A DNA stretch of 64,000 bases from Vibrio variabilis (GCF_003263785.1 NZ_JYJK01000085.1:1-64000), one strand, 5' to 3'. Counted from the stretch's first letter, positions 9,842 through 20,205 are shown. The notes: a model not told the origin generated them from the sequence alone. Numbers and translations are program-made.

Positions 9842-11171
9842 ATGCCAATCATGAAACACAACCAATCCTATTTTCCTAAGACTGGATACGGCAAAAAAGA
9901 CGTTCTCAACAAGCTTGATGAACTCAAGCAAGAAATGGTACCCGTTGAGGGTGGCCGCTTTGGTATGTACTCACTAAAAGGCAGTGAAGATATCCAAGAC
10001 ATCGTAGAGCAAGCCGCGCTGAAATTCTTCTCGTTCAACGCGCTGTTTACATTTATGAACAAGCCAGCAGGTCAAATCGAAGATGAGCTCATCGAGATGA
10101 TCCGTGAAATCTTCCACGGTAACGATGACATGCGCGCTAACTTCACAACCGGTGGGTCTGAGTCCATCTACTGTGCAATGAAGGCAATGCGAGATTGGGC
10201 ACGCGAAACGATGCCGCACATTAAAGAACCTGAGATCATTCTTCCGTACTCAGCGCACTCTGCGTTTTCTCGCGGTGGCAAGTACTTCGGCATCAAGATC
10301 GTTCGAACGCCAGTTGCCGCAGATAACCGCGTGGATATCGAAGCGACCAAAGCCGCCATCAACGAAAACACCATCGGTCTTGTTGGCTCTGCGCCATGCT
10401 GGCCATTCGGTGTTTACGATCGCATTGAAGAGCTGTCTGAGTTAGCAACAGAGCAAGGTCTGTGGCTTCACGTTGATGCCTGTGTGGGTGGCTATCTTGC
10501 CCCTTCGTTAAGAAGGCAGGCTACGAGCTTCCAAACTGGGACTTCACCGTACCGGGCGTGCGCTCTATTTCCGCTGACATGCACAAATATGGCTATGCGC
10601 CGAAACCAATGTCGACTGTGATGTATCGCGGTGGTGACGAGCAGTTCCATCACTACACCGTCGTTGATGATTGGCCGTGTGGTGCGTACTTCACCCAGTC
10701 ATTGGGGGAAGCCGTACTTTCGCTTCAACAGCAGGGGCATGGGCGGTAATGAACTATCTTGGTGAAGAAGGCTACGTTGAGAACGCACAACGCATCATGA
10801 CCATCAAACAGATGATCATTGATGGCCTAGCTGAATCCGCTGATCTTCGCACCGCTAAAACGGATCTGTCGCTACTGATCATCGACTCTCCTACGCTAGA
10901 TATCACCAAAGTCGTGGGTGGCATGTCCCAACGAGGCTGGAGCCTGCTCGGCAATGCACAGCCTCCCGCTATCCACTTGGCCATTGACCCTATTTCCGAT
11001 GAGCAAGTCGAACGAATGCTTAATGATTTCCATGAAGTGGTCGAAGAAGTGAAGTCAGGTGAAGCCGATCAACAAGGTTCACTCGCCTATTCAGGAGGGC
11101 AAGGCGAAGGCTATATGCCGAAATGGGTGCGACAGGTATTCGATATGCTTCCGAAAAAACTGTCAAAATAG
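9842..11171 (+). CDS. PLP-dependent decarboxylase / sphingosine-phosphate-lyase-like enzyme (two frame breaks)
   Basis: Fold-type I PLP enzyme of the group II decarboxylase superfamily; restored length 443 residues. Motifs: TTGGSESI (phosphate binding), HVDACVGGYL (the Asp that pairs with the pyridine nitrogen) and SADMHKYGYAPK (Schiff-base lysine). The spacing and the DMHKYGYAPK wording resemble sphingosine-1-phosphate lyase and related amino-acid decarboxylases. Breaks lie at 10504-10505 and 10702-10703 (one T missing at each). It directly follows the ureohydrolase and probably acts on the same compound before or after urea removal. I cannot name the substrate. Confidence 0.85.
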
Positions 11172-11267
11172 GCTTTTCAGTAGTAAGACGTGTAGACCAA
11201 TTGACTCGTGCACTTCAACGGGCATGCATATATACTCTGCATCAACTTTTTAAACCAAGAAGAAACC

Positions 11268-12191
11268 ATGAAGAACTATCTGACTACATTCTTAAAAGGA
11301 ATGGCGATGGGTGCAGCGGACGTTGTACCTGGGGTATCGGGAGGTACGATCGCCTTTATTACTGGTATTTACGATACGCTACTTGAGAGTATTCGCCGCG
11401 TGAACCCAAGTCTATTGGGTATCTGGAAACGTGAGGGCTTTAAAGCGGCATTTGACCACATCAATGGCTTTTTCCTCATCGCTCTGTTTGGCGGTATTTT
11501 GACGTCAATCCTGTCATTGGCCAAGTTCATCTCTTGGGCGTTAGAAACGCATCCAATTCCAGTATGGTCATTTTTCTTTGGCCTAATCATGGTATCGGTG
11601 TACCACATGATTAAGCAGGTTGAGCAAAAGACGCTGTCTCGCTTTGTTTTCTTATTACTCGGCGCTGTGTTTGCCTACAGCATTACAGTGCTTAAGCCAC
11701 TGCAAATGGACCCAACCAGCCTAAACATCTTCTTTGCTGGCTGTATTGCGATTTGTGCGATGATTCTACCAGGTATCTCAGGCAGCTTTATTCTTCTATT
11801 GCTTGGCATGTACACACCGGTATTAGGTGCTGTTAAAGGTCTTCAGCTAGATGTTATGGTGATTTTTGCGATGGGCTGCTTGATTGGTCTACTATCGTTC
11901 TCACACGTGCTGTCTTGGTTACTAAAGCGTTTCCGTGATTTCGCGCTAGTGTTCCTTACAGGTCTCATGCTTGGCACCTTGCCTAAGCTTTGGCCGTGGA
12001 AAGAAACTATCTCATGGCGCACAAACTCAAAAGGTGAGCAGGTACCACTTATCCAAGAAAACCTATCACCATTCAATTTTGAATCTGTGACAGGTCAACC
12101 TTCGCAACTGGCGATTGCTGTTGTCCTGATGTTGGTAGGTATAGGCCTAGTGCTCGCGCTTGAGAAAGTAGCGGAAAAAGGTGAGAAATAA
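11268..12191 (+). CDS. popT: DUF368 membrane protein, PopT-type undecaprenyl-phosphate translocase
   Basis: A 307-residue protein with about eight to ten membrane helices and the DUF368 hallmarks GMAMGAADVVPGVSGGTIAF near the N-terminus and ILPGISGSFILLLLGMY in the middle, an internal repeat of the VPGVSGG/LPGISGS type. DUF368 proteins have been reported to recycle undecaprenyl phosphate across the inner membrane. The start at 11268 follows AAGAAGAAA; an upstream in-frame extension of 20 codons is unlikely. A strong terminator follows. It is probably separately transcribed from the decarboxylase gene, with a 96-base gap. Confidence 0.88.
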   Translation: MKNYLTTFLKGMAMGAADVVPGVSGGTIAFITGIYDTLLESIRRVNPSLLGIWKREGFKAAFDHINGFFLIALFGGILTSILSLAKFISWALETHPIPVWSFFFGLIMVSVYHMIKQVEQKTLSRFVFLLLGAVFAYSITVLKPLQMDPTSLNIFFAGCIAICAMILPGISGSFILLLLGMYTPVLGAVKGLQLDVMVIFAMGCLIGLLSFSHVLSWLLKRFRDFALVFLTGLMLGTLPKLWPWKETISWRTNSKGEQVPLIQENLSPFNFESVTGQPSQLAIAVVLMLVGIGLVLALEKVAEKGEK

Positions 12192-12208
12192 CTCCACCAT
12201 GTAGAAGG

Positions 12209-12236
12209 AAAAGGCTCACCTAGTGAGCCTTTTTTG
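12209..12236 (+). terminator. Rho-independent terminator after popT
   Basis: An AAGGCTCAC/GTGAGCCTT stem with a two-base loop and a T6-T7 tail. The A-rich left side means it may also serve the convergent porin gene. Confidence 0.9.
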
Positions 12237-12255
12237 ATCGTACAGAGGATGCAAG

Positions 12256-13347
12256 TTAGAAGACAAAGTTGACCATGATGGTGTAGAGGTTTGCATCGGT
12301 GTCTTGACCGGGAGACTGAATGAACGGGCCACTTAACGGACGACCGAATGGATCTTCTCCGTAACTCTTAAAGCGTTGCCACTCACCGTTAATAGAGACG
12401 TTATTCATCACATCATATCGAAGCCCGAGTGTAACACTGTCGCCATCTTTTCCACTGTATGGGTCATTCTCATCACTTTTCTTTAAACTCTGACCATACA
12501 CAGCGTATGGAGTCAGCTTGTTGATGCGATAAGCCACACTTGCATACCAAGATGAGTTGAAGTCGTTGGTTTGCCCCTCTGCAGTCAGTTTAAGTGCGTC
12601 AAATTCATATTCTGCACCTAGCGTATAGATATCCGTAGTCGTATCCGGTGCATCCAACACCAACTGCCCACCGTTGATAACCGTTCGCTGATCATATTTT
12701 GAGGTTAAATACGCGAAGTTCCAACGATAGTATTCACCTGCCGCAACTAAGTTAATACCTCCTGTGTATTGAGTCTCTACTTCCACCACCAGTTGCGGAT
12801 TAATGCGAAGGTCGTTGGTGTCTTTGAAACCAATATAAGGGGTGGCGGTCAACTGCAAGCTATCCGACAAGGGGTAGTTCCATACGGCACTCAATCCGTT
12901 GTATGCCGTGACACCAGCCAACGCATTGTATACCTCTTCTGGAGGCCTAGCGGTATTGTAAGCATGGCCGACGTAGTTGTACTCTGACAGCAAGAACAAT
13001 GGCAATCTCAACCGGCCCGCTCGCAACTGGACATTGCCAAACGTGTAACCCAAGTAGGCCCACTCAAGCTGCGGCTCACTCCAATTATCCTGAGGTCGCT
13101 TTACCACCTGAACAGAGGCGTTAAAGGCATCGTTGTAGTAGTCAAGCTGTAAGCCCAAAATAGTATCGCAGTCAAAACAGTTTTCATCGTTGATAGCGCG
13201 GTTGACCATCAAAGGGGTTTCATTATCAGAGCGCGCCCAAGACAAAGAGCCGAATCCGCTCACGGAAAGATTGTCGTTGATATCAATCGCTGCTGACACT
13301 GAAGTAGACAATGCGCCAAGTGCGACAACAAGAAGTTGTTTTTTCAT
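12256..13347 (-). CDS. Outer-membrane porin-like protein, copy 2 of a duplicated module
   Basis: A 363-residue beta-barrel-type protein: signal peptide ending VSAA at about residue 20, alternating beta-strand pattern throughout, and a C-terminal phenylalanine (IMVNFVF), the outer-membrane assembly signal. It contains ENCFDCDT near residues 55-62 with two cysteines, also present in the paralogue at 13908-15014. Start ATG 13347 follows GAGGAG. It lies two bases after the small binding-protein-like gene, so the two are co-transcribed. Substrate unknown. Confidence 0.8.
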   Translation of the reverse strand: MKKQLLVVALGALSTSVSAAIDINDNLSVSGFGSLSWARSDNETPLMVNRAINDENCFDCDTILGLQLDYYNDAFNASVQVVKRPQDNWSEPQLEWAYLGYTFGNVQLRAGRLRLPLFLLSEYNYVGHAYNTARPPEEVYNALAGVTAYNGLSAVWNYPLSDSLQLTATPYIGFKDTNDLRINPQLVVEVETQYTGGINLVAAGEYYRWNFAYLTSKYDQRTVINGGQLVLDAPDTTTDIYTLGAEYEFDALKLTAEGQTNDFNSSWYASVAYRINKLTPYAVYGQSLKKSDENDPYSGKDGDSVTLGLRYDVMNNVSINGEWQRFKSYGEDPFGRPLSGPFIQSPGQDTDANLYTIMVNFVF

Positions 13348-13349
13348 TA

Positions 13350-13835
13350 TTATTTCTCCTCACTCACCACATAGAGTACGTTCGCTTCACTCGGCACCGC
13401 GTCCAGCGGCGCATAGCCAATCCTGTTTGGTTTTTCAGTCAGCCACGCCACCAGCGTGGTCACATTGGCATTGTCTATCTCTTTTGGGGGTCTTGCTTTG
13501 CCAGAAAAGGACAGGCTTGCCCAATAGGCGTTCATTTGTGCCACATCCTTACCGAGCAAGGAGTGGTAAAACTCAGAACGTTCGCTAGAAGCCTCAGGCC
13601 AATCTGCGAGTTCCACCCTTTTTCCTTGAAGTGATTTTGCTTTTCCTCGATACAGCATCCTTGCCTTACTGCGGCTGAGCTCAGCAAAATCTTGATTAAA
13701 AGTAAAAACGGCGTAGTCGGTCGCAGCAAAAGCACGACTATCCGGTGGAACAAGTAAAAAACCAACAAAGCACATGGCCATGATGACCAGTATTTTGATC
13801 GGTCGAGTTTTCGCAGAAACACTGACTAACCGCAT
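13350..13835 (-). CDS. Small phosphate-binding-protein-like periplasmic protein, copy 2
   Basis: A 161-residue exported protein (signal region ending RAFAA) resembling a single lobe of PstS-like substrate-binding proteins: DYAVFTFNQDFAELSRSKARMLYRG and RIGYAPLDAVP are typical 'periplasmic binding protein-like' segments, but the protein is about half the usual length. The start is placed at ATG 13835, five bases after AGAGG; GTG 13841 and ATG 13838 are in frame. It is paired with the porin gene downstream and is a close paralogue of the protein at 15014-15501. Role unknown; ligand binding is inferred from fold similarity. Confidence 0.75.
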   Translation of the reverse strand: MRLVSVSAKTRPIKILVIMAMCFVGFLLVPPDSRAFAATDYAVFTFNQDFAELSRSKARMLYRGKAKSLQGKRVELADWPEASSERSEFYHSLLGKDVAQMNAYWASLSFSGKARPPKEIDNANVTTLVAWLTEKPNRIGYAPLDAVPSEANVLYVVSEEK

Positions 13836-13907
13836 CATCACCTCTTTAGTTGGCCATCCATTACATAGACTGGTTCTTATTTGTAAAACTAGTTACCAAG
13901 CACAACA

Positions 13908-15014
13908 CTAGAAGACAAAGTTGACCATTAAGGTGAACACACTAGCACTGTTGTCTGGCAAAGGTGTTGACGGTATGGTAATCGACCTTTCTGGCGCAAA
14001 TGCACCTGATCCATCATTGAGCACTTGTACATACTGATACTCAGCATTTATGGATACATTGTTTAGCAAATCGTATCTAACACCTAACGTCGACGTCATA
14101 TTAGAGCGCTCACCTTCTTGATAGAGCTGCCCGTAAGCGATGTAAGGAGTAAACGGCGCCATTCGATAACTAGCTAAACCATACCAATCCATACGCCGCG
14201 ATTCTGTCTTTTGGAACTCAAAGGTTGTTTTGAGAGCGCCGAACTCATATTCAGTGCCGATAGAGTATATTTTGACCGCATTCCTTTCGGTGCCGCTAAT
14301 TGGAAACTGAGTTTCGAACGGTACGGTAACAAACCCAGTCCCCGATGAGGTCACATCAAACTCACCATCCATCACCGAGAAATTCCAACGATAATAATCG
14401 CCAATCAGCTTTGCGTTTAACCCGTAAAGGCGATCGGTTTCAAAATCGAGCTCAAAGGTTGGGCTAAACACAACTTTATTATCATCATTGAAGCCCACGT
14501 AAGGAGTCAGCGAAAGCTGGAGTTCATCAGTTAAATAATGATTCCACGTAACTGCAAAGCCGTTATAGCCAGTAATCCCAAGAAAGGCGCCGTACACTTC
14601 TGTAGGTAGCCTTGCAAGGGTATAGGCCTGCCCTACATAAAAATATTCAGATGCTAGATACAGAGGCAACCGTTGGCGTCCCGCTCGAATATCAAAATCA
14701 CCCACTTCATAGCCAACGTATGCCCACTCCAGGGAAGGGTTGCTCCAATTATCTTGCGGTCGTTTTACGCCTTGAACCGATGCTTTAAATCCGTTGTTGT
14801 AATAGTCCAGTTGCAGACCAAAGGTAGTATCACAATCAAAGCAGTTCTCGTCTTTGATGAAGCGATTAATAAATAACGGAGTATCGTTGTCAGAACGAGC
14901 CCAAGACGTAGAGCCAAAGCCACTAAATGATAGGGTTTCAGTAAGTTCAATCACGGCGTGAGCTGGTGCGCAAAGTGAGGCTAGTATGAGTGTGTGAGAC
15001 AGTTTCTTTATCAT
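13908..15014 (-). CDS. Outer-membrane porin-like protein, copy 1 of a duplicated module
   Basis: A 368-residue paralogue of the porin at 12256-13347. Shared features include the SGFGStSWARSDNdTPL opening of the mature part, ENCFDCDT, QLDYYN, VKRPQDNWS and the C-terminal MVNFVF. The signal peptide ends AHA at about residue 19. Its ATG overlaps the stop of the small binding-protein gene (TAATG at 15012-15016), so the pair is translationally coupled. The mid regions differ between the copies, suggesting different loops or ligands. Function not recognised. Confidence 0.8.
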   Translation of the reverse strand: MIKKLSHTLILASLCAPAHAVIELTETLSFSGFGSTSWARSDNDTPLFINRFIKDENCFDCDTTFGLQLDYYNNGFKASVQGVKRPQDNWSNPSLEWAYVGYEVGDFDIRAGRQRLPLYLASEYFYVGQAYTLARLPTEVYGAFLGITGYNGFAVTWNHYLTDELQLSLTPYVGFNDDNKVVFSPTFELDFETDRLYGLNAKLIGDYYRWNFSVMDGEFDVTSSGTGFVTVPFETQFPISGTERNAVKIYSIGTEYEFGALKTTFEFQKTESRRMDWYGLASYRMAPFTPYIAYGQLYQEGERSNMTSTLGVRYDLLNNVSINAEYQYVQVLNDGSGAFAPERSITIPSTPLPDNSASVFTLMVNFVF

Positions 15015-15501
15015 TACTTGCCCCCTTCAACCACATATAACACATTGGCACCATCAGGCAGCGCGCCAAGAGGGGCATAGCCGATGCGCTCCGGCTTCTG
15101 ACTTAACCAATCAACCATGGCATCGATATTGGCGGCATCGATCTCTTTCGGGGACGAGCTTTACCAGAAAAAGAGAGGCTCGCCCAATAGGCATTCATCT
15201 GCGCCACATCTTTTCCTAACAATGATTGATAGAACTCCGCACGTTCCGATGAGCTTTCAGGCCAATCAGACAACTCTACTCGCTTACCTTGCAATGATTT
15301 GGTTTTACCTCGGTACAACATGCGCGCTTTACTTCGGCTGAGCTCGCTGAAGTTTGAGTTCATTGAAAAGATGGCGTAGGACTCTGCCGCGCTCACTTTA
15401 GGCGCATACAAAGAGGCGATGACAATCATGAGGCCAACCACCAACAAGCCTATGATATTAGCGAGATTTGTACATTCGAGCGAATGCCGTTTTTTAATCA
15501 T
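15014..15501 (-). CDS. Small phosphate-binding-protein-like protein, copy 1 (one frame break)
   Basis: Restored product 162 residues, collinear with the copy at 13350-13835: hydrophobic N-terminal segment, then AESYAIFSMNSNFSELSRSK, the near-identical block RMLYRGKxKSLQGKRVEL, and the end RIGYAPLGALPDGANVLYVV. The frame breaks at 15150-15153; one extra G there (C on the coding strand) gives KARPPKEIDAAN as in the paralogue. The start ATG 15501 is 94 bases from the divergent sensor kinase start, so a shared control region is likely. Confidence 0.78.
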
Positions 15502-15594
15502 TATTATTACACTCTAGCGGATTCCTTTCCTAGACTAACCATAGATTAGTTTACAAAAAGTGATGTTCAAGAATATTCACTAGGAAATCGGAAT

Positions 15595-18354
15595 ATGAAT
15601 GCTTTAAACAAGATGTCGATCAAAACTCGAATCATTTTGATGGCGGTTTTGCCATTAATTGTGATTTTGGTCTTTTCCGCCTGGGAAGCGTTCCGAACAC
15701 AGAAAAACCTGCAACAAATGTCGGTACTTTCCCATCAATCACAAGCACTTGGATATCTAGGAAAGTACAGCGCCATTCTTCATCAAGCACGTTTAGAGAA
15801 ACTGCAGCGAACATTTGACGGTAATAAAAATGTTATATTTCCGAAACTAGACGAATGCCTCGATAAATTACAACTTGTGCTAGATAAAGCTTATTATCTG
15901 ACAGATATAGATACCGTCCAAAATACGCTTAATGAACTTCGAGAGGCACAAGCAGAAATAGAGTTTGTAACCGACATTGAAGAGCTCGAAGATTGGAGCT
16001 CTTGGGTCGAAGAGCTGATTTCTGCCCTCATTGCTAAACTTGAAAGCGTTAAAGTCGATACTGGCTCACGCTCTATTGAATCTCACCTTAGTGCTCTATT
16101 CACTCTGGAGTGGATACGCTTTTGGGCAACCGAAGAGAACTGGTTCATTCATATAGACATCTATGAAGGGCACGGCGTAAATCATGGACATCATGAAGAA
16201 AGCCACGAAGCCTTGGCCACTCTATTTGAAAGGCAACAATATCTCATCGACCGATTCTTGAATATCAACGCTGATGCCTCACAAGTCAGCCTACTACTCA
16301 AAACCTTTTCTGATGACTCGTTTATCGAGAGTATTCAATTTCGCGATCGCGTGTTAAATGACGAAGGAGCCAAGCCCAAACTAGCGGAGATAATAGCCGG
16401 AGTCGAGGCTCTAGACCGTCGCTTAGATTTGATCCAGCAAGCAACAGAGCAAATCAATACACAGCTTTCGAGTGATATGAGGTTAGGGATCAGTGCCCTG
16501 GAGACGAGGTTGTGGCTCACCATCGGGATTACCGTCTCTGTGATGCTAGCGCTACTCATTCTGAGCTTAAATATCGCTCGTCGCATTATCTTTTTCTTAA
16601 ATAATACGCTCGAGACATTTGAAAGAATTGAGAAACATGACGGTGATACTGTGCTGGCCTCAACCGAAGGGCACGATGAATTTAGCCGCTTTGGCCGGCA
16701 AATGAATCGCTTGATCGAAGAGCGCCGTGAGAATGAAAGACGCATGGTGGCGGCAAAAGAAGAAGCCGAGCGCGCCAATGTCGCGAAAAGCTCCTTCTTA
16801 GCCAACATGTCCCACGAAATACGCACCCCATTAAATGGTATTATCGGCATGTCAGGGATCTTGTCGGATTCCCAGCTCGATCCCGTGCAACGCGACTACC
16901 TCAACACCATAGAAACCTCATCGCAGACGCTGCTGATCTTGATCAACGATATCTTAGATATCTCTAAGATCGAGTCGGGTAACCTGATCATCTCGCTTAA
17001 TAGCTCAAACTTACGTGAGATCGCTTATGACACGATCGCCATCGTGATGTCGAAAGCCAAAGAAAAAGATCTCGATCTTCAAGTGCGCTTCACACGCGGC
17101 ATGCCCCACATGCTCATTATCGATGATCACCGTCTGCGCCAGATCTTAATGAACCTCATGTCCAATGCCGTCAAGTTTACCAGTAAGGGACATGTGGGAA
17201 TCACCATCGATGTTGAGCATACTGGTGTGGAGCGATGTGCGCTGACGATAGCTATCGAAGACACGGGAATTGGTATCGAGAAAGAAAAACAAGATTCGAT
17301 CTTCAAGCCCTTTACTCAAGAAGACAGCTCGGTCACCCGCCAGTTTGGAGGAACCGGTCTAGGATTGGCGATTTCTTCTCAACTGGTCGAGCTGATGGGA
17401 GGACGAATAGAGATCGACTCAGAAAAAGGCAAAGGCAGCCGCTTCTACTTCACCATAGAGTCAGGTATTGCGCAGGAGAAAGCGCCAGTGTCACCCCTGT
17501 TGAATCAGACGCAATTTGTTATCGTCACCCATCAACAAGAGTTTGCCCAATCGGTGACCGATGAGCTCACTCACTTCGGTTTACAGCACCAAGTGATACA
17601 CACGCAGATCGGTGACATAAAGGATGTTACCAGCAACAGCATCATCATTTATTGTATGTGTGACAGCCAACGTGCTCGCACTGACTTAATGAAACTTAGC
17701 GTCACCTGGTCATCGACTCCTATTGTTCTGGTTCAGCCACAAAACGCAGCTGCAGGTGACTATCAGGGGCTGATTGCTGGATTGGTCACCTACCCTCTAC
17801 TCGGTGCTCGATTAATTGATGCACTCTCTAATGCACCAAAACAGCACCAAGCGATGGGTAAAACGAGGGAGCCCAAACTCGAGGTGGTCGGTAGCGGCGA
17901 TCCCGAAGACCATATCAGGGTCAGGCCGACCCAAGCGACAATGCAAGAAGTGGCAAAGAGTCCTGATAACCAATCCATCTTGCTGGTAGAAGATAATCTG
18001 GTTAACCAAAAAGTGGCCTCTTTATTACTCAAAAAGTCCGGCTATAACGTCGACATAGCCAACAATGGGCAAGAAGCGTTGAACTTGTTGTGCGATGACA
18101 ACAATTACTATCACGTGGTGCTGATGGATTGCATGATGCCAGTGAAAGACGGTTTTACCGCATCGGAAGAATTTCGCATGTATGAGGAGCAGTACAACAA
18201 GGCACGAACGCCAATTATCGCACTTACGGCTAGCGTGCTCGATGACGACATCCAGCGCTGTACAGACAGTGGTATGGACGATTACGTCTCTAAGCCCTTT
18301 AACAAGTCTGTGCTGCTAGAGAAAATCAAAACCATCCGAGAGCTACCTGAGTAG
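15595..18354 (+). CDS. Hybrid sensor histidine kinase with NIT-like sensor
   Basis: A 919-residue membrane kinase. Order: TM1 (about 13-30), a long helical periplasmic sensor to about 305 resembling nitrate/nitrite-sensing (NIT) domains, TM2 (about 305-325), a HAMP-like linker, HisKA with phospho-His407 in [10 protein letters not shown], HATPase_c with N-box [11 protein letters not shown] and G-boxes DTGIGIEKE and [10 protein letters not shown], a degenerate middle segment (about 630-760), and a C-terminal receiver with Asp845 in [11 protein letters not shown] and the lysine in SKPFNKSVL. No Hpt domain or output regulator is adjacent. It is divergent from the duplicated porin module, so a shared signal is plausible. 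Confidence 0.9.
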   Translation: MNALNKMSIKTRIILMAVLPLIVILVFSAWEAFRTQKNLQQMSVLSHQSQALGYLGKYSAILHQARLEKLQRTFDGNKNVIFPKLDECLDKLQLVLDKAYYLTDIDTVQNTLNELREAQAEIEFVTDIEELEDWSSWVEELISALIAKLESVKVDTGSRSIESHLSALFTLEWIRFWATEENWFIHIDIYEGHGVNHGHHEESHEALATLFERQQYLIDRFLNINADASQVSLLLKTFSDDSFIESIQFRDRVLNDEGAKPKLAEIIAGVEALDRRLDLIQQATEQINTQLSSDMRLGISALETRLWLTIGITVSVMLALLILSLNIARRIIFFLNNTLETFERIEKHDGDTVLASTEGHDEFSRFGRQMNRLIEERRENERRMVAAKEEAERANVAKSSFLANMSHEIRTPLNGIIGMSGILSDSQLDPVQRDYLNTIETSSQTLLILINDILDISKIESGNLIISLNSSNLREIAYDTIAIVMSKAKEKDLDLQVRFTRGMPHMLIIDDHRLRQILMNLMSNAVKFTSKGHVGITIDVEHTGVERCALTIAIEDTGIGIEKEKQDSIFKPFTQEDSSVTRQFGGTGLGLAISSQLVELMGGRIEIDSEKGKGSRFYFTIESGIAQEKAPVSPLLNQTQFVIVTHQQEFAQSVTDELTHFGLQHQVIHTQIGDIKDVTSNSIIIYCMCDSQRARTDLMKLSVTWSSTPIVLVQPQNAAAGDYQGLIAGLVTYPLLGARLIDALSNAPKQHQAMGKTREPKLEVVGSGDPEDHIRVRPTQATMQEVAKSPDNQSILLVEDNLVNQKVASLLLKKSGYNVDIANNGQEALNLLCDDNNYYHVVLMDCMMPVKDGFTASEEFRMYEEQYNKARTPIIALTASVLDDDIQRCTDSGMDDYVSKPFNKSVLLEKIKTIRELPE

Positions 18355-18399
18355 TTTCTACCCTTCACTAACAAACCGATTCAACACGAGGCTTTTTAT

Positions 18400-18437
18400 G
18401 CGCTGATTTTTTCTCTAAAATCAGCGCAACGTTTTTT
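18400..18437 (+). terminator. Rho-independent terminator after the hybrid kinase
   Basis: An 11-base stem GCGCTGATTTT/AAAATCAGCGC with a six-base loop, followed by AACGTTTTTT. Confidence 0.85.
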
Positions 18438-18451
18438 ATCAAGATCGAATC

Positions 18452-19156
18452 ATGGACAAGAGCTTCATTACCAATTTCATCGCACTTGCGCTACTTGGTG
18501 CGGGTTATCAACTGGATAATAGCCTGCTGCTGTACGCGGGTCTTTTCGCGTTCTCTGGTGCCGTTACCAACTGGCTTGCCATTCACATGCTGTTCGAAAA
18601 GGTACCCGGCCTTTATGGCTCCGGCGTCATTCCCGCTCGGTTTGAAGATTTCAAACTGGCGATCAAAAACCTCATGATGGAGCAGTTCTTTACTAGCGAA
18701 AACATCGACCGCTTTCTGAACAAGGAGATGAGCTCGGGAATCAACATCAACCTTGAGCCAGTGCTGGAGAAAGTCGACTTTAACCCAGCTTTTGACTCTC
18801 TGGTTGAGGTCATCGAGAACTCTCAGTTTGGTGGCATGCTTGCCATGCTCGGCGGCTCAGAAGCACTTCAGCCGATGAAGCAACCATTCGTCGAGAAAAT
18901 GCAGCAAGCCGTCATCGACATTAGTCAAAGTGACTCGGTCAAACAGGCGCTGATTGAGCAGCTTGAATCCCCAGCCATGCTTGATGAGGTGAAAGGCAAC
19001 GTAGAAGCGATTATCGACCAACGCCTTAGCGAGCTAACGCCAAAGCTTGTGAAAGAGATTGTTCAGAAGATGATTAAAGAGCACTTAGGCTGGCTTGTCG
19101 TCTGGGGCGGCGTATTTGGTGGGGTAATTGGGGTAATTTCTTCGTTGGTGATGTAG
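18452..19156 (+). CDS. DUF445 family membrane protein
   Basis: A 234-residue protein with hydrophobic segments at both ends (about 5-40 and 212-232) and a helical middle of about 160 residues. AVTNWLAIHMLFEKVPGLYGSGVIPARFEDFK is the DUF445 signature (written here as a family motif spanning about residues 37-70). DUF445 proteins are inner-membrane proteins of unknown function. It is flanked by terminators on both sides, so it is monocistronic. Confidence 0.85.
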   Translation: MDKSFITNFIALALLGAGYQLDNSLLLYAGLFAFSGAVTNWLAIHMLFEKVPGLYGSGVIPARFEDFKLAIKNLMMEQFFTSENIDRFLNKEMSSGININLEPVLEKVDFNPAFDSLVEVIENSQFGGMLAMLGGSEALQPMKQPFVEKMQQAVIDISQSDSVKQALIEQLESPAMLDEVKGNVEAIIDQRLSELTPKLVKEIVQKMIKEHLGWLVVWGGVFGGVIGVISSLVM

Positions 19157-19174
19157 AGTCCAACTCATATCTGC

Positions 19175-19211
19175 AAAAAGTTCGACTTCGTGCTCAGTCG
19201 AACTTTTTTAT
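19175..19211 (+). terminator. Rho-independent terminator after DUF445 gene
   Basis: An AAAAAGTTCGACT/AGTCGAACTTTTTT stem-loop with a T-rich tail, directly after the DUF445 stop. Confidence 0.9.
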
Positions 19212-19348
19212 TTGAAAGTACTAAATCTGCCTGTCAACACTGCAAATCTTTGCCTTTAACTCAAAACTAATATTTATCAAAATAACAACACAGAGTTTGC
19301 AGAACTTTGTGTAATTACTGTTTGATTCAAGTTTAACGAGGGCATGAA

Positions 19349-20131
19349 ATGGAAAAAGCAACCCAGCCTGGCGCCGTTTCCTCAGTTCTGAAGGTGTTTA
19401 ATCTCGTCTCTGCTTTAGCCGACCAAAAAGAAGCTGGGCTAACTGAGCTCTCAAAGCAATTGAGGATGTCAAAAGCAACGACTTTTCGCTTTTTACAAAC
19501 GATGACGAGCTTAGGGTTTGTGCATCAAAACAGGGAAGCAGAGAAGTACTTACTAACATCGAAGCTATTTGAGCTCGGTTCAAAAGCGCTAGACCATGTT
19601 GACTTAGTCGACGCCGCAAGAAAGGAGATGGCAGCAGTCTGCAGTGCTTTTAATGAAACTGTTCATCTTGGAACCATCGATGAAGACGCTATCATTTACC
19701 TCCACAAAATAGATTCAGACTATCACTTTCGAATGCACTCAAGAGTTGGTCGACGAAACCCTTTGTATAGCACCGCACTCGGAAAAGTTCTCATGAGCTA
19801 CCTGTGTGAGTCCGAAATCAGAGAGTTGCTCACTCATGTGGAGTTCAAGGCTCACACAGACAAAACACACAGAACTATTGAGCAACTGTTAGCAGAACTA
19901 GATTGGGTTAAATATCAACATTATGCAGAAGACATTGAAGAGCAGGAGCCAGGGCTACGATGTATTGCGGTGCCTGTGTTTGACCGATTTGGTGAAGCCG
20001 TAGCTGCAATTTCACTCTCTTTTCCAACAAGTCGATTCGATGAGCAAAGAAAACTCGATTACCTCTGTTCATTGCACCATGCTGCTCGAAACATCTCTAA
20101 ATACCTCGGGTATCACCACTACCCAGTCTAG
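19349..20131 (+). CDS. kdgR: IclR-family regulator KdgR
   Basis: A 260-residue IclR-type regulator: N-terminal winged helix-turn-helix (LTELSKQLRMSKATTFRFLQTM, about residues 31-52) and a C-terminal effector domain. Strings such as VSSVLKVFNLV, GRRNPLYSTALGKVL, EEQEPGLRCIAVPVFDRFGEA and YHHYPV follow E. coli KdgR closely. KdgR senses 2-keto-3-deoxygluconate, the end product of unsaturated uronate breakdown, and represses uptake and breakdown genes. Here it sits beside a beta-helix secreted protein and an SSS symporter and upstream of the ulvan region, which would produce such uronates. Confidence 0.9.
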   Translation: MEKATQPGAVSSVLKVFNLVSALADQKEAGLTELSKQLRMSKATTFRFLQTMTSLGFVHQNREAEKYLLTSKLFELGSKALDHVDLVDAARKEMAAVCSAFNETVHLGTIDEDAIIYLHKIDSDYHFRMHSRVGRRNPLYSTALGKVLMSYLCESEIRELLTHVEFKAHTDKTHRTIEQLLAELDWVKYQHYAEDIEEQEPGLRCIAVPVFDRFGEAVAAISLSFPTSRFDEQRKLDYLCSLHHAARNISKYLGYHHYPV

Positions 20132-20157
20132 CGCTTGGGCCTCATGTCATTTTCGTA

Positions 20158-20190
20158 CAAAGAGCCACTCATCTAATGAGAGGCTCTCTT
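20158..20190. terminator. Convergent terminator between kdgR and the beta-helix gene
   Basis: An AGAGCC-CTCAT/ATGAG-GGCTCT hairpin with one internal A-A mismatch, flanked by AAAG on the left and CTTTCT on the right. Confidence 0.7.
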
Positions 20191-20205
20191 TCTAGCAGAT
20201 CACAG

